Assembly: GCA_937959285.1 (NCBI GenBank) | Contig: CALGAR010000025.1 | Location: 1-64,000, forward strand | Direction of reading: 5' to 3' | DNA: 64,000 nucleotides | DNA from: an uncultured Bryobacterales bacterium | GTDB taxonomy: Bacteria; Acidobacteriota; Terriglobia; Bryobacterales; Bryobacteraceae | Shown: positions 53,625 through 62,376 of the stretch, piece after piece | Position numbering within the stretch: the first letter of the stretch is position 1 | How the letters are laid out: each line of letters starts with the position of its first letter | Notes under the pieces: model-generated | The model's database searches: none | What the model was told of the DNA's origin: nothing | The model's input: only the letters and a program-made list of their open reading frames with translations | Translations under genes and position numbers: made by a program

Positions 53625-54443
53625 ATGAACTCCACGATGGCGGCGCCGAGCGACAGCTTCCTGCGGACGCTTGTGACGCGCCACAGCCTCCTTTATCAGA
53701 TGGTCCGGCGCGACTTCGAACAGCGCTTTGTCGGGTCGGCGGCCGGCTGGCTCTGGAGCCTGATCCATCCCCTGGTGCTGCTGCTGAGCTGGACGTTCGT
53801 CTTCCAATGGTGCCTCAAGGTGCCCCCACCGCCTGACGCGCTGACTCAAAATTACACGCTGTTTCTCTTTTGCGGTTACCTTCCGTGGATGCTGTTTCAG
53901 GAGACCGTCCAGCGGTCGGCGAATTCGTTAATTGACAACGCCAATTTGATTACGAAAACGATTTTCCCGTCTGAGCTGGTCCCGGTCTCGATCTTCCTGT
54001 CCTCGCTCGTGAGTCATCTCATCGCGCTGTGCCTCGTGATCGCCATGGTGGCTGTCGTTCTGCACACTGTGAGCGTCATGGTATTGCTGCTCCCGCTATA
54101 CACGGTTCTGCTCGGACTGTTTGCCGTCGGCGTGGGCTGGATTTTCGCGGCGCTTCAGGTCTATTTAAGAGACACCGCGCAGGTTGTTGTTGTCCTTCTG
54201 ACTGGTTGGTTTTGGCTGACGCCAATCTTTATCGACGAATCCAGGTTTCCGGAAAACCTCCGGTTCCTGATCACCGCCAACCCGTTGGCTTATGTCGTCC
54301 GAGGCTACCGGGAGCGGATCTTGTCAAACCGCGTGCCGGATGTGGAAGAACTGGCGGTACTGGCTTTGTACGCCGTCGGAGCTTTTCTCCTGGGCGCGGT
54401 TGTATTCAAGCATTTGAAGAGCGGTTTTGCCGACGTGCTGTGA
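53625..54443 (+). CDS. ABC-2 type transporter permease
   Basis: A 272-aa membrane protein with six helices of the Wzm/TagG-type exporter permease: QMVRRDFEQRFVGSAAGWLW, GYLPWMLFQETVQRSANSLI, TKTIFPSELVPVSIFLSSLV and WFWLTPIFIDE are characteristic. Relatives export O-antigen or teichoic-acid-type polysaccharides with a separate ATPase (Wzt/TagH), but no ATPase gene is adjacent. It sits between an S9 peptidase and a sulfatase. Confidence 0.88.
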   Translation: MNSTMAAPSDSFLRTLVTRHSLLYQMVRRDFEQRFVGSAAGWLWSLIHPLVLLLSWTFVFQWCLKVPPPPDALTQNYTLFLFCGYLPWMLFQETVQRSANSLIDNANLITKTIFPSELVPVSIFLSSLVSHLIALCLVIAMVAVVLHTVSVMVLLLPLYTVLLGLFAVGVGWIFAALQVYLRDTAQVVVVLLTGWFWLTPIFIDESRFPENLRFLITANPLAYVVRGYRERILSNRVPDVEELAVLALYAVGAFLLGAVVFKHLKSGFADVL

Positions 54444-54497
54444 GTTTTTCCTGCGCACTGTCCTCCGCTGGTATCCTTAGAATATTAAGGTCTGCTC

Positions 54498-55874
54498 ATG
54501 TCTGTGACACGCCGCAGTTTCCTGATATCCTCCGCGGCGGCTCCGCTGCTGGCGCAGCGCCGAACGACACAGCGCCCTAATATCGTACTGATCCTTGCGG
54601 ACGACCTGGCGGCCTGGATGGTCGGCTGCTACGGCAATAAGGAGATCCGTACGCCGAATATCGATAGTCTCGCGCGGCTTGGGACCCGATTCTTAAACGC
54701 CTACGTCTGCTCGCCGATCTGCTCTCCCAGCCGGGCCACTTTGTTCACCGGCCGGACCCCACGGCAGCACGGCATTCATGATTTCCTTACGCCGCGTCCT
54801 ATCGAGTCGCCTCCTCAGGGACAGTTGGAACCTCCGGCGTCTTTTGAGAAAGAGGTGATGATTTCGGATCTGCTGGCAGGGGCGGGCTACAACTGCGGCT
54901 ATGTCGGCAAGTGGCACATGGGCAATGATGCCAACCCCGGCCACGGCTACACCTACACCTACACGATGTCCGGCGGGTCCCGCTCATACACCGACCCGGA
55001 GATGAACCTGAACGGCAAGCCGGTCAAGGAGACCGGGTACCTGACCGAGCTAATGACAAAGCGCGCGGTCGAGTTCCTGGACCAGCAGAACAGCGACAAG
55101 CCGTTCTTCCTCGTCGTGAGCTACCTCAATCCTCACACGCCATACGACGGACACCCGCAGAAATACTACGACATATACGCCAACGCCACCTTCGAGAGCT
55201 TCGGCTACGAGCAGCCAGCTCCGAGCGCTCTGCGCGAAAAGGAGATGCTGAAGGATATCGTGGGCAACCTGCGGAAGTGCGCCGCATCCGTGACAGCGCT
55301 CGATGATCAGATTCCGGTGCTGCTCTCGAACCTTCGGGCGAAAGGGCTGTGGGAGAACACGCTGATTATCTTCACAGGCGACAACGGATATCTGTTGGGA
55401 CGGCATGGACTCTGGAGCAAAGGCCTCGCTTCCGACCCGATCAACATGTATGAGGAGTCGATGAAGGTCCCGATGATCCTGAGCTGGCCGGGGAAGATTC
55501 CGATCGAGGCCACGCGCCCGGAACTCGTCAGCTTCTACGACGTCCTGCCGACACTCTGTGATGCCGTCGACATCCCCGAGCCCACGGACCGAAACCTCTG
55601 CGGGCGCAGTTTCCTGCCGCTTGCCACAAACACCCCGCTACCAAAGGATCAGCCTTGGAGGAACACCGTCTTTGGCCATTTCCGAAATACAGAAATGGCT
55701 CGCGACGCCCGGTACAAGCTGGTGCTGCGGAACAACGGCGAGGGTCCGAACGAACTCTACGACCTGTCCGCCGATCCTCAGGAGCGGGTCAATCAGTTCG
55801 ACAACCCGATGTTCCTGAACACTCGGAACCGCCTGCGCCGGGAGCTTGATGAGTGGCGCAAGAAGACTTCTTGA
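54498..55874 (+). CDS. Secreted sulfatase
   Basis: At 458 aa it has a Tat-like signal (SVTRRSFLISSAAAPLLAQ) and an alkaline-phosphatase-fold sulfatase domain. The formylglycine site is C75-S-P-S-R79 within CSPICSPSRATLFTGRTP, and the metal Asp pair is in LILADD. A conserved GYVGKWHMG and FTGDNGYLLGRHG further support the S1 family. It probably removes sulfate from polysaccharide fragments outside the cytoplasm. A decayed enolase-superfamily sugar-acid dehydratase gene follows. Confidence 0.93.
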   Translation: MSVTRRSFLISSAAAPLLAQRRTTQRPNIVLILADDLAAWMVGCYGNKEIRTPNIDSLARLGTRFLNAYVCSPICSPSRATLFTGRTPRQHGIHDFLTPRPIESPPQGQLEPPASFEKEVMISDLLAGAGYNCGYVGKWHMGNDANPGHGYTYTYTMSGGSRSYTDPEMNLNGKPVKETGYLTELMTKRAVEFLDQQNSDKPFFLVVSYLNPHTPYDGHPQKYYDIYANATFESFGYEQPAPSALREKEMLKDIVGNLRKCAASVTALDDQIPVLLSNLRAKGLWENTLIIFTGDNGYLLGRHGLWSKGLASDPINMYEESMKVPMILSWPGKIPIEATRPELVSFYDVLPTLCDAVDIPEPTDRNLCGRSFLPLATNTPLPKDQPWRNTVFGHFRNTEMARDARYKLVLRNNGEGPNELYDLSADPQERVNQFDNPMFLNTRNRLRRELDEWRKKTS

Positions 55875-55962
55875 AGTTTCCATCAAATTGAATTAGCAGG
55901 AGAGCTCGCATTTACGAGCCGTACGACCTGCGATAGCATCGATTGGCGAAAGGTGGAGGGTT

Positions 55963-57229
55963 ATGAACACCCGATGCTCGCGCAGAGCGCTCTTACGGCT
56001 CGCTCTCGGTCTCCCGGCTGGGGCCTGGATGGCCCGCTACAAGGCGTTGGCGGCCCCTTACGAGGGGCAGGTCAAGATCACGGCCATCAAGGCGATGCAG
56101 CTCGATTTCCAGTTCGATGGCTGCCTTATCAAAATTGAGACCGATGCGGGTCTCGTCGGGTATGGAGAAACGGGCGTCAACGGCCCGATGGGACGCATCT
56201 GGCACACCTAACCGGCGGCCAGTTTCCGAACGCTTCCAAGTATGGCGGCTTCGGGGCTGATCGGGCCGATCCCCTCTCGATCGAGAAGCACTTTTATCAA
56301 ATGACCTCGCTGCAGCATCTGTTCATGGCGTTCATGGGCACCGTCAGCGGCATTGACATTGCCCTTTGGGACCTTGCCGGCAAGATCACTGGCCAGCCGG
56401 TCTACAAGCTGCTCGGCGGCCCATTCCGCGACGGGTGTCCGATGTACTCGCACGGTGATGCGCTCCGGAATATGCATGACAAGGCGGCGTGCCGCGAGTG
56501 GGTTCAGTTTGTGAAAGAGCAGCCCGAAGGTTTCACTGCTTTCAAATTCAATATCGATCAGGCCTTCCCGGTGGAACGTCCCTTCCATCCCGTTCTGACA
56601 ACACAGGAACTCAGGAAGCTCTACCAGGCGTATGCGAACGTACGCGAAGCAGCGGGGGATTCGCTTGACATTGCGGTGGCGTGTCACGGCGAGTTTGATA
56701 CGCCGAGCAGCATCGCGATTTGCAGGACGTCGAACCGCTGAATATGCTCTTCGTCGAGGATGCGCTGAACGTGCCGTACTCGGAAGGCTGGGCTGCACTG
56801 AAACGCGCGAGCCGCGTTCCGATCATGACGGGCGAGAAGCTGGAACGGCTGCGCGATTTCAAGCCGTTTCTGGATGCCAAGGCTGTCGATATCATCCACC
56901 CGGACATCTCCTTCGCGGGCGGCTTCACAGGGTGCCGGAAGATTGCAGACTATGCGGCAATCACCAGAACCCCGGTGGCTCTGCACAACGTCGGGACGCT
57001 CGTGCGAACCTATGCCTCCGCGCATATGTCCATGGCTATTCAAAATTTCTACCGGTCGGAAAGCTGGCTGGGACGCCCTGGCAGGCTTCGCGAGCAGATG
57101 ACCAAAGGGGAGCCGCCAGCCGTGAAGAACGGGATACTCCGAGTACCGGACAAACCTGGGCTTGGGCTTGATATCGACGAAGCGTTTCTGCGTAAGCACG
57201 TCGCCCCGGGAGAGCCCTGGTGGGGCTGA
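55963..57229 (+). pseudogene. Enolase-superfamily (mandelate racemase/sugar-acid dehydratase) gene with frameshifts
   Basis: Three frames in a row make one enolase-superfamily enzyme. Part 1 (55963-56211): Tat-like signal MNTRCSRRALLRLALGLPAG, then IKIETDAGLVGYGETGV. Part 2 (about 56214-56741): YGGFGADRADPLSIEKHFYQ, TVSGIDIALWDLAGKITGQP and YKLLGGPFRDG. Part 3 (56720-57229): DVEPLNMLFVEDALN, MTGEKLERLRDFKPF, DIIHPDISFAGGFTGCRKIA and HNVGTLVRTYASAHMS. The breaks lie near 56205-56210 and 56700-56715, each correctable by a one-base change, although the sequence around the first break is unusual for the family. Expected activity was dehydration or racemisation of an acid sugar. Confidence 0.8.
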
Positions 57230-57234
57230 AGCGA

Positions 57235-60084
57235 TCAAGGCCGATCGTGGGCATCGAGCCGCGCCAGACGGGAAAGAACTTCCGCCTGCCTGCGCCTGCT
57301 GTAGACCGTTGACGGAAAGCTGCGGTCCCACTGGCTCCAGATGTTGAGATTCTTCTGATAATGCAGCCGCGCGTTGTTGCGTTGCGCCGCCCGCTCACTC
57401 GCTGTCGCGCCGGAACGTGCCTGCCAGAGGTGATAGCGTGCCATGCCTTCGAGGGCGTCCGCCTCGTCTGCGAGATACTCGGCGTTCTTTGGCGCGAGCT
57501 GCACGAGATTTTCCGCAATGTTCAGGGCGCTGCGGTAATGCGGGGCGGCTTCGCTTTCGGAACCTGCAGCAAGCAGGACGTCGGCTAGCAGCAAATGAGT
57601 TTTCCCGGCGGAGCGCCGGAAAAGAAGCCGGGAGGGATCCTTCCGGCTGATCTCCTCCTGCAGCGCAAGAGCAGATCTCAAATGAGAAACTGCCTCACGC
57701 AGCCTGGATTGCTCTTTGAGGACCATGCCCAGGCAGGCGTTGAGCACGGATTCGTGATAGGCGAACTCGATGCTTTGGACTCTGAGACTGGCGTGGCGGG
57801 CAAGAGCGGTGATGCCGCGGCGGTGCAAGGCTGCGGCGCGCTCCGGATCCTTTGCCGCCAGCAGCACGCCCAATACTCGGGCGGCTGAAACCAGATCGTG
57901 CAGGGCCAGGACATCGGCAGGGTCGGCAGACGCCGCTTGCTCCGTTAGAGAATACGCCTCCTCGGCGTACGGGATCGCTTCTTTGGGCTTCATGAGGTTC
58001 AAGCCTGTCGGATCACCGAGGAGCCGGGCGGTGGAAATCTTTATCGCTGCCAGCAGCCGGCGATGCTCGGCGCCGGCCGGATTGTCATTCAGGAGCGCTG
58101 CTGCGTCGGCGTGAGCTTGCCTGACCTGGTCGAGCGCCTGTTCCAGCGCCCCTGAGGCTCTGAGAGCCTCGGCCAATCGGAGGCGGGCCTTGCACAGCCA
58201 GACTTTGGCTGACGGAACGGACGCGGTTTCGCTCCATTTGGACGCGATGCCGAGGCCATGCTCGTAGCGGGGGATGGCTGCCGGAGCATGACCAGCGCGC
58301 AACAGTACGTCGCCCGCCCTCAGATAGGAAACAAGCTGGACTTCGTAGTTCTCAACGGGCGAAGAACTGGCGGTTGAGAGGCTTGCAGCCAGCGAGAAGC
58401 CCTTCCGGTAGGAGTCGGCTGAGCTTGCCGAGTTTCCGCAGTATGCCTCGAGATCTCCGGCTTTGAAGTACGCCCACGCCAAACGGCGGACCAAAGGAGG
58501 ATCTGCTTGCTTGGATTCTGCAACCCGCTCGTAGATTGCGATTGCCTTTTGAAGGTTCTTCAAGGCCTCCTGCGGCTGGCCGAGGTTGTGGGAAAGAGGA
58601 TTCCCCAGAACGTCGGCTGCCCGTTCGTAGGCCGCTGCCAAGTCCACTCCGAGATTGCGGTCGTCCCGTGCATCCTCGGCGAGTGCGTCCAGATAGCCGA
58701 GCACGGTGGTCACCAGGGATGCACGGAGCTCCGTTGCCGCTGGCAGTCCCCGCAGCTTCTCCTCGTAGTCGGAAAGGAGCGTGTTGGCCAGCTCGCGGAC
58801 TTGCTGAAACCGCCGCTCCGCGCGCCTGGCCTGCACCGTAGTTGCGATAATGCCGGAGACGAGCGTGACGAGCAGAAGCGATGTCGCCAGCAACGGCACG
58901 CCATGGCGGCGAACAAACTTCGTCGTGCGGTAGAAAACGGAGTCCTGCCGTGCGAGAACGGGCCGGCCTTCGAGGTAACGGCGGATGTCTTCAGAGAGCT
59001 GATCCGCTGAGACGTAGCGGTGGGCGGCATTCTTGTGCATCGCCATCAGAATGATGTTGTCCAGCTCCCCTGCGAGCTGCCGTGCCCGCTGACGCCGAGT
59101 GCGGAGCGGGAGATCCTCCCGCCGCTTGATTGCCGTGCTGGGCTTTTCCGTGTCTGCCTGGCAGATCACCTGCACCGCTTCGGCGGGTGACTTGGATTTG
59201 AGCCGGTGGGGCCGCTGCCCGGTCAGCAGCTCGTACAGCATGGCGCCCAGCGAGTAGATATCGGTTGCGGTGGTTGGGGGCTCGCCGCGTACCTGCTCGG
59301 GGCTTGCGTAGTCCGGCGTGAGAACGCGAAAGCCGGCAGCCTGAAAGCTGACGGAGTCGTCGCTCCATGCGGGATCGAGAAGCTTCGCGATGCCGAAGTC
59401 CAGGAGCTTTGGCACGCCCTCCGCAGTGACAAGGACATTGCTCGGCTTCAAATCGCGGTGGACTACCAGATTCTGATGTGCGTGGTGCACCGCGCTGCAG
59501 ACCTGACGGAACAGCTCAAGCCTTTCCCGAATCGAGAGCTGCGCCGCCTCGCAGTACTGGTTGATCGGCTTGCCGTCGACATACTCCATCACGAGGTACG
59601 GCAAGCCATCACTGGAGACGCCCGCATCGAGCAGCCGGGCGATGTTCGGGTGCTCGAGCCTGGCGAGGATTTGACACTCGCGGCGGAATCGCCGGAGGAC
59701 AAAGTCGCTGGCCATGCCGCGGCGGACAAGCTTGATCGCGACTGTCTTTTCGTATTGCTCATCGTCGCGCACCGCCAGGTAGACGGAGCCCATGCCGCCG
59801 CGGCCTAGCAGTCTTGCCAGGCGATACGGTCCGATGCGCCGTCCGAGCGTCCCGATGGCGCTCAGATCCGACCCTTCAGGATCAAGCTCCGCGGCCGCTT
59901 CGAGCACGGCTCCCCGGATGAGCGGGCCAAGAGGCGTGTCGCTGGCGAGGAGAGCTTCCACCTCCTGCCTTAGCTCCGGGTCATTCCGGCATGCGTTGTC
60001 GAGATAAAGAGCCCTCGCCGAGGGCTCGAGGTCGGCGGCATGTTGAAAGACCGTCTCGATGAGCCGCCACCGTTCTGGTGTCAT
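57235..60084 (-). CDS. Membrane Ser/Thr protein kinase with C-terminal repeats
   Basis: The 949-aa product opens with a short helical region (MTPERWRLIETVFQHAADLE), then a Hanks-type kinase domain with GRGGMGSVYLAVRDDEQYEK, VHRDLKPSNVLV, DFGIAKLLD and TPDYASPEQVRGE. One transmembrane helix follows (LLATSLLLVTLVSGIIATTV), then a long helical extracytoplasmic part with TPR-like repeats (ALKNLQKAIAIYERVAESKQ, HLRSALALQEEISRKDPSRL, HYRSALNIAENLVQLAPKNA). ATG 60084 overlaps the ECF sigma stop by ATGA, so the pair is translationally coupled, a frequent arrangement in Acidobacteriota. The kinase probably sets the activity of the sigma factor by phosphorylation. Confidence 0.95.
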   Translation of the reverse strand: MTPERWRLIETVFQHAADLEPSARALYLDNACRNDPELRQEVEALLASDTPLGPLIRGAVLEAAAELDPEGSDLSAIGTLGRRIGPYRLARLLGRGGMGSVYLAVRDDEQYEKTVAIKLVRRGMASDFVLRRFRRECQILARLEHPNIARLLDAGVSSDGLPYLVMEYVDGKPINQYCEAAQLSIRERLELFRQVCSAVHHAHQNLVVHRDLKPSNVLVTAEGVPKLLDFGIAKLLDPAWSDDSVSFQAAGFRVLTPDYASPEQVRGEPPTTATDIYSLGAMLYELLTGQRPHRLKSKSPAEAVQVICQADTEKPSTAIKRREDLPLRTRRQRARQLAGELDNIILMAMHKNAAHRYVSADQLSEDIRRYLEGRPVLARQDSVFYRTTKFVRRHGVPLLATSLLLVTLVSGIIATTVQARRAERRFQQVRELANTLLSDYEEKLRGLPAATELRASLVTTVLGYLDALAEDARDDRNLGVDLAAAYERAADVLGNPLSHNLGQPQEALKNLQKAIAIYERVAESKQADPPLVRRLAWAYFKAGDLEAYCGNSASSADSYRKGFSLAASLSTASSSPVENYEVQLVSYLRAGDVLLRAGHAPAAIPRYEHGLGIASKWSETASVPSAKVWLCKARLRLAEALRASGALEQALDQVRQAHADAAALLNDNPAGAEHRRLLAAIKISTARLLGDPTGLNLMKPKEAIPYAEEAYSLTEQAASADPADVLALHDLVSAARVLGVLLAAKDPERAAALHRRGITALARHASLRVQSIEFAYHESVLNACLGMVLKEQSRLREAVSHLRSALALQEEISRKDPSRLLFRRSAGKTHLLLADVLLAAGSESEAAPHYRSALNIAENLVQLAPKNAEYLADEADALEGMARYHLWQARSGATASERAAQRNNARLHYQKNLNIWSQWDRSFPSTVYSRRRQAEVLSRLARLDAHDRP

Positions 60085-60674
60085 GAGGAACTGGATGCTC
60101 CGGCGCCTCCGGTCAGGGCGCGCCGCAGCCACGCCTCGGCAAGGCGGGATTCCCGGAGAACGGTGATGGGCGCAACTCCTAATGCCTCGGCTGTTTCCTC
60201 TATGGTGCACCCGCCAAAGTAACGCATCTCGATGATGCGGCTTTTGCGTTCGTCGAATGCCGACAACTCCCGGAGCGCTTCGTCGAGCGCCAGCAGATCG
60301 ATACTCCGGCTGTTCGAGATGAGGCCGGCATCTTCAAGAGAAATTTTGCGTGAGCCGCTCCCCCTCCGGGCTGCATTCTTTTTGCGCGCATGGTCTACCA
60401 GCACCTGGCGCATCACATGTGAAGCGACGGCGAAGAAGTGAACACGGCTCTGCCACTCGGGTACGTTCTGGTTGATCAGCCGCAGATAGGTTTCATGAAT
60501 CAGGGCTGTGGGCTGGAGGGTATGGTCACTGCGTTCCCGCTGCAAATAGGCCCGAGCGCGCGCGCGCAGCTCTTTGTAGATGGCCGAGGTGAGCTGGTCC
60601 AGAACTTCGTGATTGCCGTGGCTCCACTCGAGAAGAAGCTGCGTTATGTCCGTGCCGGGGTCATCCATCATCAC
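60081..60674 (-). CDS. ECF sigma factor of the kinase-coupled type
   Basis: A 197-aa sigma-70-like factor of the ECF group often called TIGR02999 (HygD-type): ELRARARAYLQRERSDHTLQ, LIHETYLRLINQNVPEWQSR and HFFAVASHVMRQVLVDHARK in region 2, and IIEMRYFGGCTIEETAEALG with TVLRESRLAEAWLRRAL in region 4. These usually lack an anti-sigma factor and instead pair with a Ser/Thr kinase, encoded immediately downstream here. Confidence 0.93.
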   Translation of the reverse strand: MMMDDPGTDITQLLLEWSHGNHEVLDQLTSAIYKELRARARAYLQRERSDHTLQPTALIHETYLRLINQNVPEWQSRVHFFAVASHVMRQVLVDHARKKNAARRGSGSRKISLEDAGLISNSRSIDLLALDEALRELSAFDERKSRIIEMRYFGGCTIEETAEALGVAPITVLRESRLAEAWLRRALTGGAGASSSS

Positions 60675-60785
60675 AACGCGAACTGCTCATCTCCCGAATT
60701 CCCGGAGTCGGTGAACTTCCGACTTCCATGGGGAGCTCTCCAAAGCTTTCCCCCGTTCCTATGCATATATATCATGGATTGCCAT

Positions 60786-62243
60786 ATGAGCCGGCTGATC
60801 GTTCTTGCGCTCCTTTTCGCCGCGGCCGGATCTGCCGACTGGGTGCGGTTTCGGGGGCCCAACGGCAGCGGCGTGGCCGACGTCGCCAAGCTGCCAGTCG
60901 ATATTGGTCCGGACAGGAATGTTGCCTGGCGGACCGAATTGCCGGCCGGTCATTCATCGCCGGTCATCACAAAGGGCCGCATCTTTCTGACCGCCGCTGA
61001 GGGCGGACAGCCCAGAGACGCCGGTCTGCAGAAGGTCGTCGATGAAGGCGGCAAGCTCTACACCATTTGTCTGGACGCTCAAACGGGCAAGATCCTCTGG
61101 AGGAGGGAAGCGCCGCGACCGAGGATAGAGCGCTACCAGCCCACAAACTCTCCCGCATCGCCAAGCCCTGTCACCGACGGCAAAAACGTCTACGTGTTTT
61201 TCGGCGACTTCGGTCTCCTCGCCTACGACATCGACGGCAAGGAGCTTTGGCGTCTCCCGCTTGGTCCGTTCAATAACGTGAACGGGCATGGCTCCTCGCC
61301 GATCCTGGTCGACGATCTGTTGATCATGCTTTGCGATCAGGACTTCGGCTCGTACCTGCTGGCCGTCGACAAGAAATCCGGGCGCGTCCGCTGGAAAGCC
61401 GACAGGCCTGATATGACGCGCTCCTACTCTACGCCCTCCGTCATCCGGCCGAAGAATGGACCGCCTGAGCTGATCGTACCCGGCTCCTACCAACTGACGT
61501 CGTATGATGCGAGGACGGGTGCGAAGCTCTGGTGGATCAGCGGCCTCTCCTGGCAGCCCAAATCGACACCCATCATCGACGGGGACATGATCTTCGCCCA
61601 CTGGTGGGAAAACGGGGGTGAAGCGGCGCAGCCGACCGAGACGCCGACGTTCGAGGAAATCCTGGCGAAGTTTGACGCCAACGGAGACCGGAAGATCTCC
61701 GAAGCGGAGTTTGCTCCTGACCCGCGGCTTCAGAGAGGGCTTCCGAACAACGACCTCGACGGCGACGGCCTGATTGATGAAAGAGATTGGAATTTCTACA
61801 GGGCGCGCCGCGCGTCTCTGAACGCGCTGCTGGCTGTCAAATACGGTGGACGCGGCGATCTCACGGGCAGCAGGAACATCATCTGGCGCATGCAGAAGTT
61901 TCTCCCGAACGTGCCTTCGCCGCTGCTCTATCGAAATGTCCTGTATCTCATCAAGGACGGCGGAATTCTTACTACGGTCGATCCAAAGACCGGCAGGATT
62001 TTCAAACAAGGACGGCTCCCGGGCGCTCTCGACATCTACTATTCGTCCCCCGTAGCGGGCGCCGGCTATGTTTACCTGACGAGCGTGAACGGCAAGATGA
62101 CCATCATCAAGGCTGGCGAGCAGTGGGAAATTGCAGGAACCGCCGACTTCGACGATCAGTGCTATGCCACACCCGCCATCGACGGCAACGCTCTCTACGT
62201 CCGTACGCGGAGCGCTCTCTATTGCTTCCGAGCGGCAGAGTAG
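60786..62243 (+). CDS. PQQ-like beta-propeller protein with EF-hand-like insert
   Basis: The 485-aa exported protein (signal MSRLIVLALLFAAAGSAD) is built from PQQ/quinoprotein-type propeller repeats: WRTELPAGHSSPVITKGRIF, LDAQTGKILWRREAPR, YDIDGKELWRLPLGPF, VDKKSGRVRWKADRPD and YDARTGAKLWWISG. An EF-hand-like pair, FDANGDRKISEAEF and NDLDGDGLIDERDW, interrupts the propeller at about 290-340. Such proteins bind sugars or alcohols or act as assembly scaffolds; activity is uncertain. ATG 60786 starts the signal peptide; ATG 60774 is also in frame. Confidence 0.85.
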   Translation: MSRLIVLALLFAAAGSADWVRFRGPNGSGVADVAKLPVDIGPDRNVAWRTELPAGHSSPVITKGRIFLTAAEGGQPRDAGLQKVVDEGGKLYTICLDAQTGKILWRREAPRPRIERYQPTNSPASPSPVTDGKNVYVFFGDFGLLAYDIDGKELWRLPLGPFNNVNGHGSSPILVDDLLIMLCDQDFGSYLLAVDKKSGRVRWKADRPDMTRSYSTPSVIRPKNGPPELIVPGSYQLTSYDARTGAKLWWISGLSWQPKSTPIIDGDMIFAHWWENGGEAAQPTETPTFEEILAKFDANGDRKISEAEFAPDPRLQRGLPNNDLDGDGLIDERDWNFYRARRASLNALLAVKYGGRGDLTGSRNIIWRMQKFLPNVPSPLLYRNVLYLIKDGGILTTVDPKTGRIFKQGRLPGALDIYYSSPVAGAGYVYLTSVNGKMTIIKAGEQWEIAGTADFDDQCYATPAIDGNALYVRTRSALYCFRAAE

Positions 62244-62265
62244 CCGCAACTCGTCAAACACCGGT

Positions 62266-62282
62266 TCTTACCGCTAGTAAGA
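62266..62282 (+). terminator. Small hairpin after the propeller gene
   Basis: TCTTAC (62266-62271) pairs with GTAAGA (62277-62282) around a 5-nt loop, about 20 nt after the stop. An A-run follows on this strand rather than a T-run, so intrinsic termination is doubtful. Confidence 0.3.
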
Positions 62283-62376
62283 GAAAAAACAATGCGGATT
62301 TTAGGGCTGCCCCCGCGCATCCGGGCGATTTTTGCGGTATAAGAACAGAACCATCCTGGGGAAAGGGGATAGAGCC

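Noticed and set aside
60438..60785. Upstream extension of the propeller gene over the sigma factor gene
   Set aside because: Antisense to the well-supported ECF gene; the signal peptide at 60786 gives the natural start.
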